A DNA stretch of 64,000 nucleotides, taken from positions 1,612,001 through 1,676,000 of the forward strand of contig KN832875.1 of NCBI GenBank assembly GCA_000827325.1, in the 5' to 3' direction. Position 1 is the first letter of the stretch, and every line of letters begins with the position of its first letter. The notes under the pieces are model-generated. The model saw nothing but the letters and a program-made list of their open reading frames with translations, did not search any database and was not told the DNA's origin. The position numbers and the translations under genes are program-made. Origin of the DNA: Oidiodendron maius Zn. Its lineage: Eukaryota > Ascomycota > Leotiomycetes > Myxotrichaceae. Positions 1 through 10,886 of the stretch are shown here, piece after piece.

Positions 1-519
1 TTGACTCCTCTGCACCCATTGACTAGGGATCTGATATCCAATCTCTCCACCCCCTGTCTGGAACCCTCCGCCATATATCCATACGACCACGGGAAGTTTC
101 TCAATGTGGCCTCCCACAGCTCTAATGGGCGCCCATATGTTGAGTGTAAGGCAGTCCTCTGATGTCTTTCCACGAGTGATAAGGAAATTTCGGGAGTCAA
201 TGTTGTACACAGACGGAATAGTACTCTCGTACTGTGGACAAGAAGGACCGAATTGAGTTGCATCAATGCTACTGACTGGTGACTTAACTATGGGAGGTGC
301 CCATCGAAGCTGGCCTACCGGTGGCTCTGCAAAAGGGATGCCGAGGAACTGGGCAACGCTCGGAGTAGTGCCATTGATGAGTCCATATACAGGTCCAACT
401 GAGGTATCAACCTTCAAGGGATTAGTAGCTTGGCAAGGATCGAAAACAGACGCAGCAGTCAGAAGAAGTTCAATTGACTTGCGCCAATAGGGATTTCTGC
501 ACAACATCTTTGCTATCAT
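1..519 (-). CDS. Type-B carboxylesterase/lipase, N-terminal part (cut by window edge)
   Basis: This is the first 173 codons of a secreted alpha/beta-hydrolase of the carboxylesterase type-B family, which hydrolyses carboxylic esters. The frame is open from an ATG at 519 to the window edge. The start is followed by a basic then hydrophobic stretch (ELLLTAASVF) that looks like a signal peptide; an in-frame ATG at 507 is an alternative start. Family landmarks are visible in order: VDTSVGPVYGLINGT, then FLGIPFAEPPVGQLRW, then SEDCLTLNIWAP, then LPVVVWIYGGGFQTGG, which is the oxyanion-hole loop. The catalytic GxSxG serine lies beyond the window. The gene is divergent from the methyltransferase at 943, with about 420 bp of shared promoter. 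The family call is sure; the substrate is unknown. Confidence 0.88.
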   Translation of the reverse strand, partial: MIAKMLCRNPYWRKSIELLLTAASVFDPCQATNPLKVDTSVGPVYGLINGTTPSVAQFLGIPFAEPPVGQLRWAPPIVKSPVSSIDATQFGPSCPQYESTIPSVYNIDSRNFLITRGKTSEDCLTLNIWAPIRAVGGHIEKLPVVVWIYGGGFQTGGGEIGYQIPSQWVQRSQ

Positions 520-942
520 CGGAGAGGAGAGATCTACGACGTAACATACTTAACGGCAATGAGGAGATATATACAGTTGTACGGACTGTTCTCGGCGTCT
601 TTACTACTAGCGACCTTGAAGATCCTATGACAGTTCGAGGTATTCGGAACAAGCAGCATGAGTGGGAGTATGGACACCATGAATTCTAAATTGGCCTGGC
701 CTGTAGGGCTTGCCGAAGATGACCCGCAGCTGGGGATATCGCCAAAACCATTCCCGAGCTGAACCGAATTGACACAGAACTTTGGTGTACCCCGCGCCGC
801 CGTGCAAGCCATTCAACAGGCAGCCACCGCTTCCGAATCCTGAACCCACATTCCATCTAACTTTCTCCTTCTCCCACGCCATTTTCTCGTTCGTCACCTC
901 TCACAATCTCACTCAAACACAGGATAGGTTATCAAATCGAAA
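520..942. promoter_or_regulatory. Divergent intergenic promoter region between esterase and methyltransferase
   Basis: This stretch separates two genes transcribed away from each other and must hold both promoters. A pyrimidine-rich tract (about 840-905) just before the methyltransferase start is typical of fungal 5' leaders. I see no clear TATA box. Shared regulation is inference. Confidence 0.4.
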
Positions 943-1978
943 ATGTCTGACGACGGGCCCTCTCAGCGCAGAGCCTTTGGCGTAAAGCATATCAACACCT
1001 CCAAGGACGTCCCGTGGTTCCTCAAGTCGATCAAGCCTGGATTGATGAGCCCCGCTCTCGTCGACTTGTTGGAGAAGTATTCTGGCATCCCACCAGAAGA
1101 GCAGGAGAAGCACTTGCATGAAGTTGTGCGAATCCCACATCATACCCCCTGCATCTCCTATTTCACACCCTCTCCAAATCTCAACTCTTACACGACGGTG
1201 CTGTACCTAACACAAGACACAGCGAGATCTCGCATGGGAGATCTTCCCTATGCCGTGCATTGGGCTTTGGTGGTGGCTAGCCCTGGGCATGTCTACTCAC
1301 CCTAAGTATGCAGAGGTCCTGGCCTTGCTCAAATCGCATAGCCCCACCACACCGCGCGCCTATCTCGATCTTGGGACTTGTGTTGGGCAAGACGTACGCA
1401 AGTTAGTCCACGATGGTGTACCTCTCGAGTGCGCGTACGGATCAGATCTGTTCGAGGGCTATGAAGGCGTTGGCCACGCCTTGTTCCGCGATGCAGAGAA
1501 GATGAAAGGACATTTTATCCAAGCTGATATATTTGATAACTCTCCCGATGCGCCCTTGGTGAAGACCAGAGGCACATGGGACGTGGTCAATATCAACATG
1601 TTCCTCCACGGATTTACCTGGGATGAACAAGTCTCCGCATGTAAGTCCATCCTCAAATTACTAAAGCCTCAACCAGGGAGTGTGGTCATGGGCATCCAGA
1701 GCGGAAGCACCAAGAGTGGCGTGGTAACCCTCGGCCCGCCATTCTTATCAGATGGCGTGACGAAGGATGTTTTCCTTCATGACACGGAATCGTTTAAGAA
1801 GATGTGGGATGACGTTGCCCGGAGTGAGGGAATTGAGTTGAAGATTGATGTTGGCATCCAGCCCAGACTTGAGTTGGGGAAGCCAGAAGATGGAGCAGCA
1901 CACTCTAAGAGAGTTGGATTCTTCCCCAAGACAGAAGGAGAGCAGAGACGGCTGTTTTTTGCTATTGAACTAGCATAA
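943..1978 (+). CDS. Class I SAM-dependent methyltransferase (fungal AusD/meroterpenoid-cluster type)
   Basis: Two exons, 943-1125 and 1223-1978, joined in phase 0 over a 97-nt intron (GTGCGA...ACACAG), give about 312 residues. The splice restores the family block RDLAWEIFPMPCIG, which is lost if either reading frame is used alone. The SAM-binding glycine motif is DLGTCVGQDVRKLV, followed by the acidic motif YGSDLF and the post-motif IQADIF. This protein type is found in fungal natural-product clusters, where members methylate polyketide or meroterpenoid acids and alcohols; other members lie outside clusters. The esterase is divergent next door, and the pair might mark a cluster border to the left. 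An intron start three bases earlier (1123) is possible and would drop one Val. The methyltransferase call is sure; the substrate is unknown. Confidence 0.88.
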
Positions 1979-2601
1979 ATGTGCTACCTGCTTTATGGGT
2001 TGAAACTGCCGGTTGGATCGTGCAGTCGACCGTCTTTCGCTGACGGCTATTTCATGCTCCGGGTTATTCCACGCTATTGATTATTACTTACGCTCGCTAC
2101 AAAGCTTTCCCTTGCTTGAATAGGTCCTTCAACGCCGCACAATATCTATCAACTAGATATTCCACAATGAAAACACTTTACTGTTTGAGCGCACGCAGGA
2201 CGAGTGATATTAGCTTCGTTAACTAAAGCATCGCGGCACACACAAATTAAGCGCGCACAATATTCTATTCACTATCTAGACCTTCTCAAGTATACATGCT
2301 CTCTTGAAAGCCTATGTTCCATCATTATCCATCCTCAACCTATCGAGTATCATGCCATGCAGAGCAAAAGAAATGTATCGCTCGACCCAGCTCAGGTTCG
2401 GAGCGCTGTATGTAAGAAGGGGTATTTGGTTGCGCTATTCTGTTGCGCCATCGAATGTTCATGAAGCTCCGCCCAATGTGTAAGTGTTCGTTCGGTCAAT
2501 CTGTCATGCAAATAGGGGGTATCACCGCAAAGCAAACTCGAAGGCTAAAAAAAATCAAGCAACTCCAACTCTAAATGCGTAAAGGGGATTTCCCTTTCTT
2601 T
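1979..2601. other. Intergenic, convergent 3' region
   Basis: This lies between the 3' ends of the methyltransferase and the serine-rich protein. It is moderately AT-rich and carries no coding signal that I can support. Terminator and polyadenylation signals for both genes should be here. Confidence 0.5.
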
Positions 2602-3495
2602 TTAATTTTTTCCTCTCCCGAGCCCCAAACTCGTCCAGCGTCGGAACGCCCCGGGCCTCTGCTTCTCGCTTGTCCTGCACCTCCCTTCTTCGCCCGCATT
2701 GCTAGAGGCCTTCTCCTCGGGGAGTACAAGCCGGTATCGTCTCACGCTGCCGGCGTCCGAGTCATCATCGTCGTGGAAGCGCGTGCGGCGTGCTGCCTCG
2801 GAGAGGATACAGTCAGGCACGAGCTTGATAAAGAAGCCTCGCACACCTCGGTTGGCCGCGTCGATGGCCGCGTACTCTAATCGGCGCGTCGAGTCGGATG
2901 TCCAGTAATGCACTGTTGCTGGTGGAGGAGGTGGAAGGGCTTCTGGCTCGGGATTCTGGGTGGCATCCTGTAGTGTTGGGAACTGGAAGAACTGGTGCTG
3001 TGTCACTTGGCCGTCCGGCATCGTGTGTCGAGTGCGCACTTGCGGTCTATGGCTTGAGATGGAAGAGCGATGTTGCGTGTTTGAGTGCGTGGATCTAGGT
3101 GCTCGTCTTGTGCTTGGTCGTGAGCCTGTTGAGGATCGTTTTGATTTGCTGTGCCGTGTTGATGATGAGGAGGTAGGACGCGAAGATTCTTGAGAGGGAA
3201 CGCCGTCAGAGAAGCCCGAATCTTGGCGGCCCATCTTGATAGCTCCTAGCTCGGGTGAGGACATAGGCTCAGGGTCCACTAGAGAGGTGGGATTTTTTGA
3301 GGATATTTTCTGCTTTGGTGCAGAGTGGGGGTTGCTACTTGGTGGTTGCGGGTTTGTTGGAGAGAGCTGACCGAGTTCCATGTTTGTGGTGGCAGAGTGA
3401 AAAGAGTTCACACTCGATGAGCTTTGGTTCGGCCAGTGTGCGTTGAGGGAAGAAGAGTTCCTCGTTTGGCTTGCAGGCATCTTGACAATAGACAT
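2602..3495 (-). CDS. Conserved fungal protein of unknown function, Ser/Thr-rich with conserved C-terminal half
   Basis: A single uninterrupted frame of 297 residues starts at an ATG (3495). The first about 165 residues are low-complexity Ser/Pro/Thr/Arg with many SS and RxxS sites and look disordered. The C-terminal part looks folded and selected: HYWTSDSTRRLEYAAIDAA, then GVRGFFIKLVPDCIL, then RRTRFHDDDDSDAGSVRRYR. The pattern of a mostly charged domain after a disordered tail resembles uncharacterised proteins seen across Pezizomycotina, but I cannot name a family. No signal peptide or membrane segment is seen. The protein ends in a basic stretch (FRRWTSLGLGRGKN). The coding call is good; the function is unknown. 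Confidence 0.7.
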   Translation of the reverse strand: MSIVKMPASQTRNSSSLNAHWPNQSSSSVNSFHSATTNMELGQLSPTNPQPPSSNPHSAPKQKISSKNPTSLVDPEPMSSPELGAIKMGRQDSGFSDGVPSQESSRPTSSSSTRHSKSKRSSTGSRPSTRRAPRSTHSNTQHRSSISSHRPQVRTRHTMPDGQVTQHQFFQFPTLQDATQNPEPEALPPPPPATVHYWTSDSTRRLEYAAIDAANRGVRGFFIKLVPDCILSEAARRTRFHDDDDSDAGSVRRYRLVLPEEKASSNAGEEGRCRTSEKQRPGAFRRWTSLGLGRGKN

Positions 3496-5068
3496 TGCCA
3501 GGACTGACCTAAGGAGCTCGAGATCAATCGTTTGGGGTTGTGAATCACAGATATGTCGAGCCTCACTGTGGGCGAAGTTTGTGCAACATCCTCTTCTTTG
3601 TTTACATAGAGTATTGCGTTTTGAAGAGTGTTGTGAGGTGGGCCAAGGGCTCGACGTGGTGATGGCGGGGAGCAGTCGATTATAAAATGATGGAGCGGGC
3701 CAGAGGTGGGAAGCGATGGCGGAGAGCTAGTCTCCTTCAAACAGTTTTGAGGAATATGCCAAGAAGTGAATTCGCCCACCGCCGCTACGATTGATTCCCT
3801 GCAGAGGGAGCTTTTTCAGAGGTGTCGTGACCGACTTTTTGCCCCTCGTTACGTGGCGTGGATGTCGCAGGGAGATTGGGTCGTTGTGACTTTGTTGGAC
3901 GACCCCACCAAGGATGTTGGGTCACCCGCCAGGTACGGGAAGCTTAGCGCCTCCCTATAAATAAGATGATTGACGGACAGAGGGCAGGGCACTGGCCGTC
4001 CAGAGCAGATGCTCAGTCGTAGGATTGGGGAAGATGACGAGAATTCTGGTGAGTGCCGAGAGAGTCGAGAGGGTGTCGGAGCTGGTCGTGATACCCCCTG
4101 CTCCGTATGAGGTTATTGCTTCTGTACCGGACGACGGGAATTCAATATGCAGGGACACTGTACCAACACGATCCTATTCGGACGTCCATTCGGACATGCC
4201 TAGAGCAGTGTGGTCGTGGCCGTGACCGCCAAAAAGCGTGCCGCATGCGCTGCGCTGCACTAATATGCACGGGGAGAGTCGTGCAGCTAGAACCCCAAAT
4301 GTGGCTTTCTGGTGATTCCGCTTTGGGAGCTGGAGTTGGCCGATATCGTCGACAACAGGACGAGCTGGTTTGGATCAGTAGAAGGGATAGTGATGTTGCG
4401 GTTTCTGGGCAGGAGAGGTCGTGGGAGTTGCTACGTATTTCAACTCCCTCCAGCCTTTAACATGTGAAGACATGTCCCAGGCAAATCACGACTGTCGCAT
4501 GAGGCCTCCAATCCGCTCGTGACAGCATATTGCAGGTGAAACCCTCTCCGCGTACCGGCGCCAGACACTCCCAGCCTCGGCAGCGCGCGCTTCTTCCCTC
4601 TCTTCCTACCCAATCAGCCATCTTGCGCCGTGGTGGAAGCCCTCACCAGGACAGGGGCTGCCCGCATCTGCCCGAGCGTGTCTTGGAGGTCTGGTAGTCA
4701 AGTCGCGTCTGGGAGAGACTCTGGCCCAGCAGGACTCACAGGATTCCGTCCGGGCAGAACCCAGAGCGGACGGGCCGCACTTACGCTCTCGAGACCGGTC
4801 TCTGCGCTGTCATGCCCCCACAGCTGCCGCAGTAAAGCCGGCAGCTGCCCCGATCGCCGCTTGTCCTGTTTCCAGACGCGAAATGAAATGAGATCTGGAG
4901 GCGGTCAGCATCCATCTTCGACGGTGAGCGTTGCTAGGGAAATACCTGCACGTGGGGGCGTCTATTTGCTTCAGAGATGGTCTGTTCTGCGGCCTCTGAC
5001 GTCATGCACATGAATTAACTTCCTAAGCTATCCCTTTTCTACGACTTCTTCTCAAGCTGCTTCATCTG
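3496..5068. other. Intergenic region without a supported gene
   Basis: About 1.6 kb. The first 250 bp upstream of 3495 is the likely promoter of the serine-rich protein. Frames at 3766-4460 and 4630-5013 are open but have no domain pattern, no intron logic and no codon bias I can recognise, so I do not call them. Confidence 0.5.
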
Positions 5069-5343
5069 TCAATCCTTCAAGTCGAAACTGCCCTCCTTTA
5101 ACAGATTCTTATCCTTATTATAAATAAAAGTCTCCCCGGGAACCTCCGTTCCCTTACCCAACTTGATTTTCCATCCCTTGACCTTATAGGCCTCGGTCTC
5201 ATAATACTTCAGATACTCCATGTCTGACTCTTTCTGCACTTCGTAGGCCATTTCGTGAATGATGTTTCCAGGGTTGAAGACCAAAGCGGGATACTGGCCC
5301 CATAATATTATCTTCCAACCTACAATAGTGGCAGGTTGAAGAC
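5069..5343 (-). pseudogene. AIG2-like gamma-glutamylcyclotransferase fragment, 5'-truncated
   Basis: The minus frame ending at 5069 encodes the second half of an AIG2/gamma-glutamylcyclotransferase-like domain. Landmarks are PATIVGWKIILWGQYPALV, NPGNIIHEMAYEVQ, EYLKYYETEAYKV and VPGETFIYN. The N-terminal strand with the substrate-binding YGT(L/M) motif is absent. Upstream, in the space where it should be, there is an A/T homopolymer-rich tract (5355-5400) and a tRNA-Gly relic. No start codon in a sensible context exists. The remaining frame is intact, so the truncation is either recent or part of a longer spliced gene whose first exon I cannot find. I prefer a gene fragment. Confidence 0.65.
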
Positions 5344-5410
5344 TAGGTGTGTTCTCGTAAAATGTTAAAAAAAATATTAAAAAAATATTATTATTGAAAA
5401 GAAGGTACGT

Positions 5411-5484
5411 TGCATCGGCCGGGAATCGAATCCGGGGCCCATCGAAACTGTTTGGCAACGATGGATTTTATAAACCACCGATGC
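5411..5484 (-). pseudogene. tRNA-Gly(GCC) relic, copy 1 (intron-containing, D-arm damaged)
   Basis: On the minus strand the acceptor arms pair (GCATCGG with CCGATGC, then A). The anticodon stem CATCG/CGATG encloses TTGCCA, with anticodon GCC at 5456-5454. A 7-nt insertion follows position 37, where tRNA introns sit. The T-arm is CCGGA-TTCGATT-CCCGG, with the invariant G53 changed to A. The D-loop lacks the conserved GG (reads TGGTTTATAAAATCC), so box A is broken. A trailer AACGTACCTT and T-runs follow. It is therefore a tRNA-derived sequence, probably not functional. Compare the copy at 44937. Confidence 0.7.
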
Positions 5485-7210
5485 GTGATCTTGTATGTTC
5501 TTGTATAGTAGTAGAAGTCCGTATTCCGTATTATATACCTAGGGTTGCCGCTTTAAACGTCCACGAACCGGGTTTTCGTTTCCCGACCACTGAAAAGCGA
5601 CTTCAAGTTCTATCTCCCTGCCCCCATCTGTATAGACCTAATTTATATAGTTTGAATCCTGAAGACAATGCCCTATAGGCCTGTATATGGATCTAGACTG
5701 GCCCAGCTGGAGATAGATTCTCCGTAAGCTTCACATATTCAAGCCAAGCCGTAACTAACGCCATAACCCAAGAGACGTGTGAGGGGCTCTGCGACAAATA
5801 TCCGAGCATCCACTTAAGCCCTGTTCATTGCTATTGTTGAATATGAAGATACTATTGCCTCTGTCACTTGCAGAGCGCAATGGCCTCGTGGTACAACTTT
5901 CCGGTAGCAGAAAATATCTTTAGAGTGACAGCTTGGAGATTATTGTCGAAAATGTATCGTCGAAGATCTTTAGTGACGAGAATGACAAATTGCCACATGG
6001 AGTGACAATAGACACTCCGTTCTTTGATCTCCGGGGCGATCTACTTGCAGCAGCTCAAGTCGCTGTTGCATTCTAGCGGCTCGGCTTCCAAGTCTCTCAA
6101 GAAGATATTATCGATAACGCGAGCATGAGACTTCAGGCTGCGCTACTCTCATCCAAAGATGCGAGTTCATGAATAGTTTATACTTAATGACTGTCAGCTT
6201 TGACTTGGGGCATTGTGCCATCGTCTGTTGGCTTCCTTTTTTCTTCTTTTTTTCTTTCTCTTTTGTCTTGCTCTTGCTAATATGTGCCAAATACTTGCAT
6301 GGGAGTCTACTGGAAGCATCTTGGACAGTCAATTATATGCTATAGTATCAAACATCAGACGAAAGCTATAGTCTTGCAAATGCGACGGGCAGAGAAATAG
6401 TACTGTTTGACGCTCCTCATGCTTACATTAGAAAGTCCTCGAGACCAGAAGAAGTCCCTGATGTCCAACCTCACAGGGAGCGCGATTTAAATATATGCTT
6501 TCCGGAACCCGCCTTTTCGAATGCATAGTTTCAGAAGATCGGACGAAATATCAATTCTCAAATTACGATGTGCGACAAAATTCTGGTGGCATTATCCGCG
6601 TTTGCCTTCGCTCCTTTCGAACGTAATAGTTCTGCTAAGGGCTTCACTTTTAGACATGGAGGCCAAATTTTGTGATTTTTATTTGTTTGTAGATATATAC
6701 TTTTGATAATATGATTTATCAAAGATATACTCTCAGCGTAGAATATATGTATGTATTTATAACTTGCGCTCATTAGTACAGATGGCATTTATCTACTAGA
6801 GCAACTATCCAGTACCTTTGAGTACTATTGTCAGACACGCTTTCATCTGTCATAGCTATTCAAATGGGGTACCAAATCTAACTATTACCAGTTCAAAAGT
6901 AGCATATGGGATCCCATTAATTCATTACTACGGGCACCTGCCTAATATAACCAACGGTTATTTACTAGAGGTATTAGTTATGTTTCGAGCCAGTCGCTTC
7001 ATGCTACCATCGAAGACATAATTGCGTGCAATATTTGTGGGAGCAATTTCTGAGCCTGAACTCGTGGTGGATTCTGCCCCTTAGACCGATCTTCACTATA
7101 AGAGAAGAATAGTTCGTCTTAAATTGTAACGAGCAGATCTCATGTGGCCTGTGAAGCATTTTGTTTCACAAGTTGTTGTTGGCTTTGACTTGACGATTTG
7201 AAGACGCTCA
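5485..7210. other. AT-rich, gene-free stretch
   Basis: About 1.7 kb with stop codons in all frames and strongly AT-rich parts, especially 6640-6980 (many TATA/ATAT runs). A pyrimidine/purine asymmetric tract sits at 6230-6270. The look is of decayed, possibly RIP-affected DNA between genes. No element could be identified. Confidence 0.5.
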
Positions 7211-8613
7211 TCACCACTTCCAGTTTGGATCTCCTCCAAACTTCCGCGCTACCCATCCTGCCCCAAATTCATCATACTCCTGCTTCGTGACACTCATCTT
7301 GCTCAACAAATCAACCTCCTTTGCTAGCTCAGCCCCTCCGTTCCACGTGCTGACAATTGGATCGGCTGGTCTTACAACTCGCACAATGCATTCGGTGGGC
7401 GCCAAGGCTTGTATTTCAACTTGCAATCTCCACAAGAAGCCTTCAATATTCGCATTTCCCCCCACCACTATGATATTCGCAAGAAAGCCTGGCCATAGCC
7501 CAAAAGGGATCTCGCTCAGGCTCTCCAGCACAAGCTGCGCAATACCCGACTGCCGCATACCGATATCTTGCGGGCTGAAGAGCAGCTCCGGAACCGTAAA
7601 TCGTTCGTTTCGAAGTGTCACTATATCTTCTGCAACTTCTGGGCCTTTTCCTGATTGCATCTTCTTGAGTTTGCCGGCGACATCTGGGTCATGATCTCGC
7701 ACCTCGCCTTTCGTGCGTTTATGATAGTCGGGCAATACATAGTCCTTAGCAATGCCGCCTCCCGTCTCGTAGATTTCCCGTCTATCGCCCTTTGGCCCTT
7801 TCCACGTTGCCTCCATGTCTGCTTTGAAATCCCGGGACACGTAACAGCACGCCTCTTTAATTTCGTTCACGAGGTAAGTGTCATTGCGCATATCATACTG
7901 TCGCAAAGAGAGTAAGCGGGTGAGGTGATTTGTGAGGAGTTTTCCTCCAACGTCGAGGCGCCGGACAGCGGACTGGACCGGCCGTCCCTGAAGAAGTGGT
8001 GTAATGGTCGTGTGCGAGTAGCCGGAGTCGATTAAGAGAATAATCTCAGCAGGGAGGAGCGATTGTGCTGCATCTCGTGCTGGAGCTTTGAACATGGCTT
8101 GGATATCATTGTAGGCGTTCAGCATAGGACCTGCGCGGCTTAGTAGTCGTTTCCAGGTATGGAAATGATTAAGGGTATACCAGGACATCGCAAGTAGCTA
8201 GCAAACCCAAATTCTTCAAAGACTATTTGGTCACAGTTTGTCTGTAGCTGCGGTAGCGCATTTGGCGCCTCTGTGAGGAGTAAACCGGTTTCTCGCGGAT
8301 CACAATGCAGCGGGGCTTTATCCTCGAAGAATTCGTGGTCCCAGATCTCCTTCTCCGCCTCCCAATTCACAAGGTATCCCTTTTCGACTGGGCGGCGAAA
8401 TACAATGTCCCCGAAGTCCCTGCACTTCTCCAGCTGCGAACCCACGTAGACGTGCTTCTCACGATCTCGCGCCATACAGTTGGGAATCACGCTGGCCGTC
8501 GAGGAGGCAGTAGGTGACGAGAAGCCGGCCTTCATCGTGTACGCACCATTATCGATGACCAGTGTGCGAGAAGGTGGTACAGGCCCTGATGATTTAGTTC
8601 GTCTGGGAGCCAT
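7211..8613 (-). CDS. ARP6: Actin-related protein 6 (SWR1 complex subunit)
   Basis: Two exons, 8613-8181 and 8130-7211, joined over a 50-nt intron (GTATAC...GCGCAG, branch point CTACTAAG), give 450 residues. The join gives RCPGPMLNAYND across the splice. The actin fold is evident: TLVIDNGAYTMKAGF (phosphate-1 loop), IPNCMARDR, the EAPN and FEEFGF segments, LLIDSGYSHTTITP (phosphate-2 loop), GGKLLTNHL, VNEIKEACCYVS, and VVGGNANIEGF (adenosine loop). The long FEEFGFASY region and the C-terminal TKQEYDEFG are typical of Arp6. Known role: in the nucleus, Arp6 helps the SWR1 remodeler swap H2A for H2A.Z. Yeast Arp6 is of similar length. The neighbours are unrelated. Confidence 0.95.
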
Positions 8614-9369
8614 CGCGAGGATAGTATTTATATGTTGTTATGATTTTGCCCGACGAATGCTGAAGCCAGTCTATATCCGAGCCGACAAAAAGTCCAAAGT
8701 CGAGGTCCTAGCGGCCGCTTTGGCCGACGTCGAAATAATAGTCGGTGCCTGAGGAGAGAGCTTCTAACATTTTCTGCTCCAACCTCCCGGTTCAAACATA
8801 TAACTTAATACCGACTTAACCTTCCCTAGAATTTCATTCTCTGCTCTCTCGGTTAAGTGTCTCCAATTGAATAGGGACTGCAAAATGAACCTACTCTTTC
8901 GGGATCAGAACTTGCGCTAAGAGAAGCCAGGTGGGCCGCAGAGAGAAATCCTATCCCGTGCACTCCTCTTGCCTCACAGTTTGGCAGTAGGATTTTGAAA
9001 TTCGAAGCTGGCTGGGATACTAGCCGAGAATTTGCGTGGGTGCGTAGAGGATAGCACATTGATGGCCAAAGGAGTCGAGGTGTATTTATATTTGGGAGAT
9101 GGTGAATGTGAGAGTTAGTATTGGAGCTATTTGGATAGAAGGATTGTGCTGATATCCACGATAAATATCCCAGATGACTACTGAAGAGGAGTATCCCAAA
9201 TGGATATCCAAGTATAATATGTCGCCATTTATCTCCCAAGGTCAAGCCACGGACAGTCGGGAGAAGCGGCCGCACGTCCGGCCAACATATTCAAGTGTAA
9301 ATAATTTCCCCACCACGAATTACAAACTTTAATACGGACAGCCTGCCAAACACCCCTTCTACAGCAAAG
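8614..9369. other. Divergent promoter region ARP6 / GCIP-like gene
   Basis: These 756 bp separate two divergent genes. An open minus frame at 8853-9275 has no recognisable domain. Nothing else was found. Confidence 0.5.
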
Positions 9370-10544
9370 ATGTCAAGCTCAACGAGCAAAGCCGAGCAAG
9401 ATCTTGTGGCTTTAAAATTAACTGTCGCCAGCCTCTCCGCACTCCTCACACAACTCCAGTCCACGCCCGCTCCCACCAGCAATGAACGTCCCGCCAGCCT
9501 CTCCAGCAACAACCCCATAAGTCCTCTGTCCCTAGCCCATGACTGCGCATCCCTCGTCAAAGCACATACAACAAAACTCTCTCTCCTTCTCATAACCCCG
9601 CCCTTCACGCCCTCCGCACTCACCCCGATCTTGCACGCCCTGTCCACCGGCCCCCTGCCTGGTCTCGCATCCTCGATCACACTGTGCTCACCCGCCTCCT
9701 ACACTTCATTACTCAGTTCCGAACTGCGCCACAGCGTGACGAGACTCTTCTCTACGCTTGCGGCGCTGGTGAGCGCGATACCACTGGATGGGACGGTGCT
9801 GGAGAAGGAGAAGAGGGATGGCGGGAGGGGTAGTCTGGTTGGTACGGGAGCGGTGTGGGATGCCTGCGATGTGGTTATGGGGTTGAGGGACTTGGGAATA
9901 GCGGGGATTTGTGTGAGGAGGGTGGAGGGGTGGAGGGAATTGGTTAAGGATGCTTTGGAAGAGTTGAGGGAGTGGGGGGAGGGAGAGGATGATGGGGAAG
10001 AGGACGATGGTAGTGAGGACGAGGAAGAGGAGGGAGAAGATGATGCGCAGGATATTCTGGATTCGATATTTAGTTCTGAACGCCATATACCCGCGTCTGA
10101 TCCGCGACGAATTCGGCCTCGGCTCGAGACTACGTTGAAGCGTCTACGACTTCTGATACTTTTGTACACCGCGCTTGTCAAGCGCCGGTTCAACACTCTA
10201 CCCCTTGCGTTGGGCGGATCTTCGATAGCAACTATCGATGCCGTGCTGGACAAGTTGAAAAAAATACCGGATGTGGTAGACGAACTGGCGAGCGCGTTCT
10301 ACGATTTGAACCCGAGGGAGATAGATGTACGCATGCGAGAATGTTTCGAGGCGGGCAAGAAGGCAGCTAAAGAGGTAGAAAAAGACTGGAAAGGTGGGGA
10401 TGACGAGTTTACTGCTTGGGTGAGTGACTTTGATTATCCATCCCTTCTGTTGGTACCGGAGCAGCACTGCTTGCGATAAGTGATGTGGGCTAATATGTGG
10501 GATAGGCCGAGAAGTTCAAGAATTCTATGGAGGAGAATTGGTGA
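9370..10544 (+). CDS. GCIP / cyclin-D1-binding-protein-like (Grap2 and cyclin-D-interacting family)
   Basis: Exon 1 is 9370-10419 and exon 2 is 10506-10544, separated by an 86-nt GTGAGT intron, giving 362 residues. Reading straight on would add an unrelated tail, whereas the spliced end FTAWAEKFKNSMEENW fits the helical C-terminus of the family. The body is mostly alpha-helical: a leucine-rich N-terminus, LAHDCASLVKAHTTKLSLLL, VWDACDVVMGL, a strongly acidic insertion (about residues 200-225, nearly all E/D/G), and RLRLLILLYTALVKRRF. Human CCNDBP1/GCIP binds cyclin D1 and HLH proteins; fungal members are not characterised. The family assignment comes from pattern and helical layout. The role in this fungus is unknown. 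Confidence 0.75.
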
Positions 10545-10886
10545 TGGGGTGAGTGGTTTTGAATGGCTATGTAAGAGGTATATATCATCGAGGTCACGTT
10601 GAAGACATGAGGAACTGGTCTCGCTTAGCTTGGAGCTACCCCTTTCCATCTTCTTAGTGCCATGTACCTAGGTACCCGCATGAGATCTGGAACAGATACC
10701 AAGTTCAAATGGTACAGTCATCAACCCCCCGATATGGCACACACATAACCCCCAAACAACCGCAGGCGGATGTGGCTCTCAGCGAGGAGACATATTATAC
10801 AGTACGGATACCATCTATTTGTAGATGGTCACAAATGACATCTATCTTCACCCTCCGTATTCACGAAGATCGTGTCGAAAATAATT

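Noticed and set aside
4630-5013. 127-codon plus frame
   Set aside because: Low-complexity Ser/Arg/Gly translation, first codon is not ATG, no homology pattern.
5411-5484. Functional tRNA-Gly gene
   Set aside because: D-loop GG is missing and G53 is mutated, so box A and the tertiary fold are broken; listed as relic instead.
8853-9275. 140-codon minus frame between ARP6 and the GCIP-like gene
   Set aside because: Lies in a divergent promoter region; no conserved motif or signal peptide.
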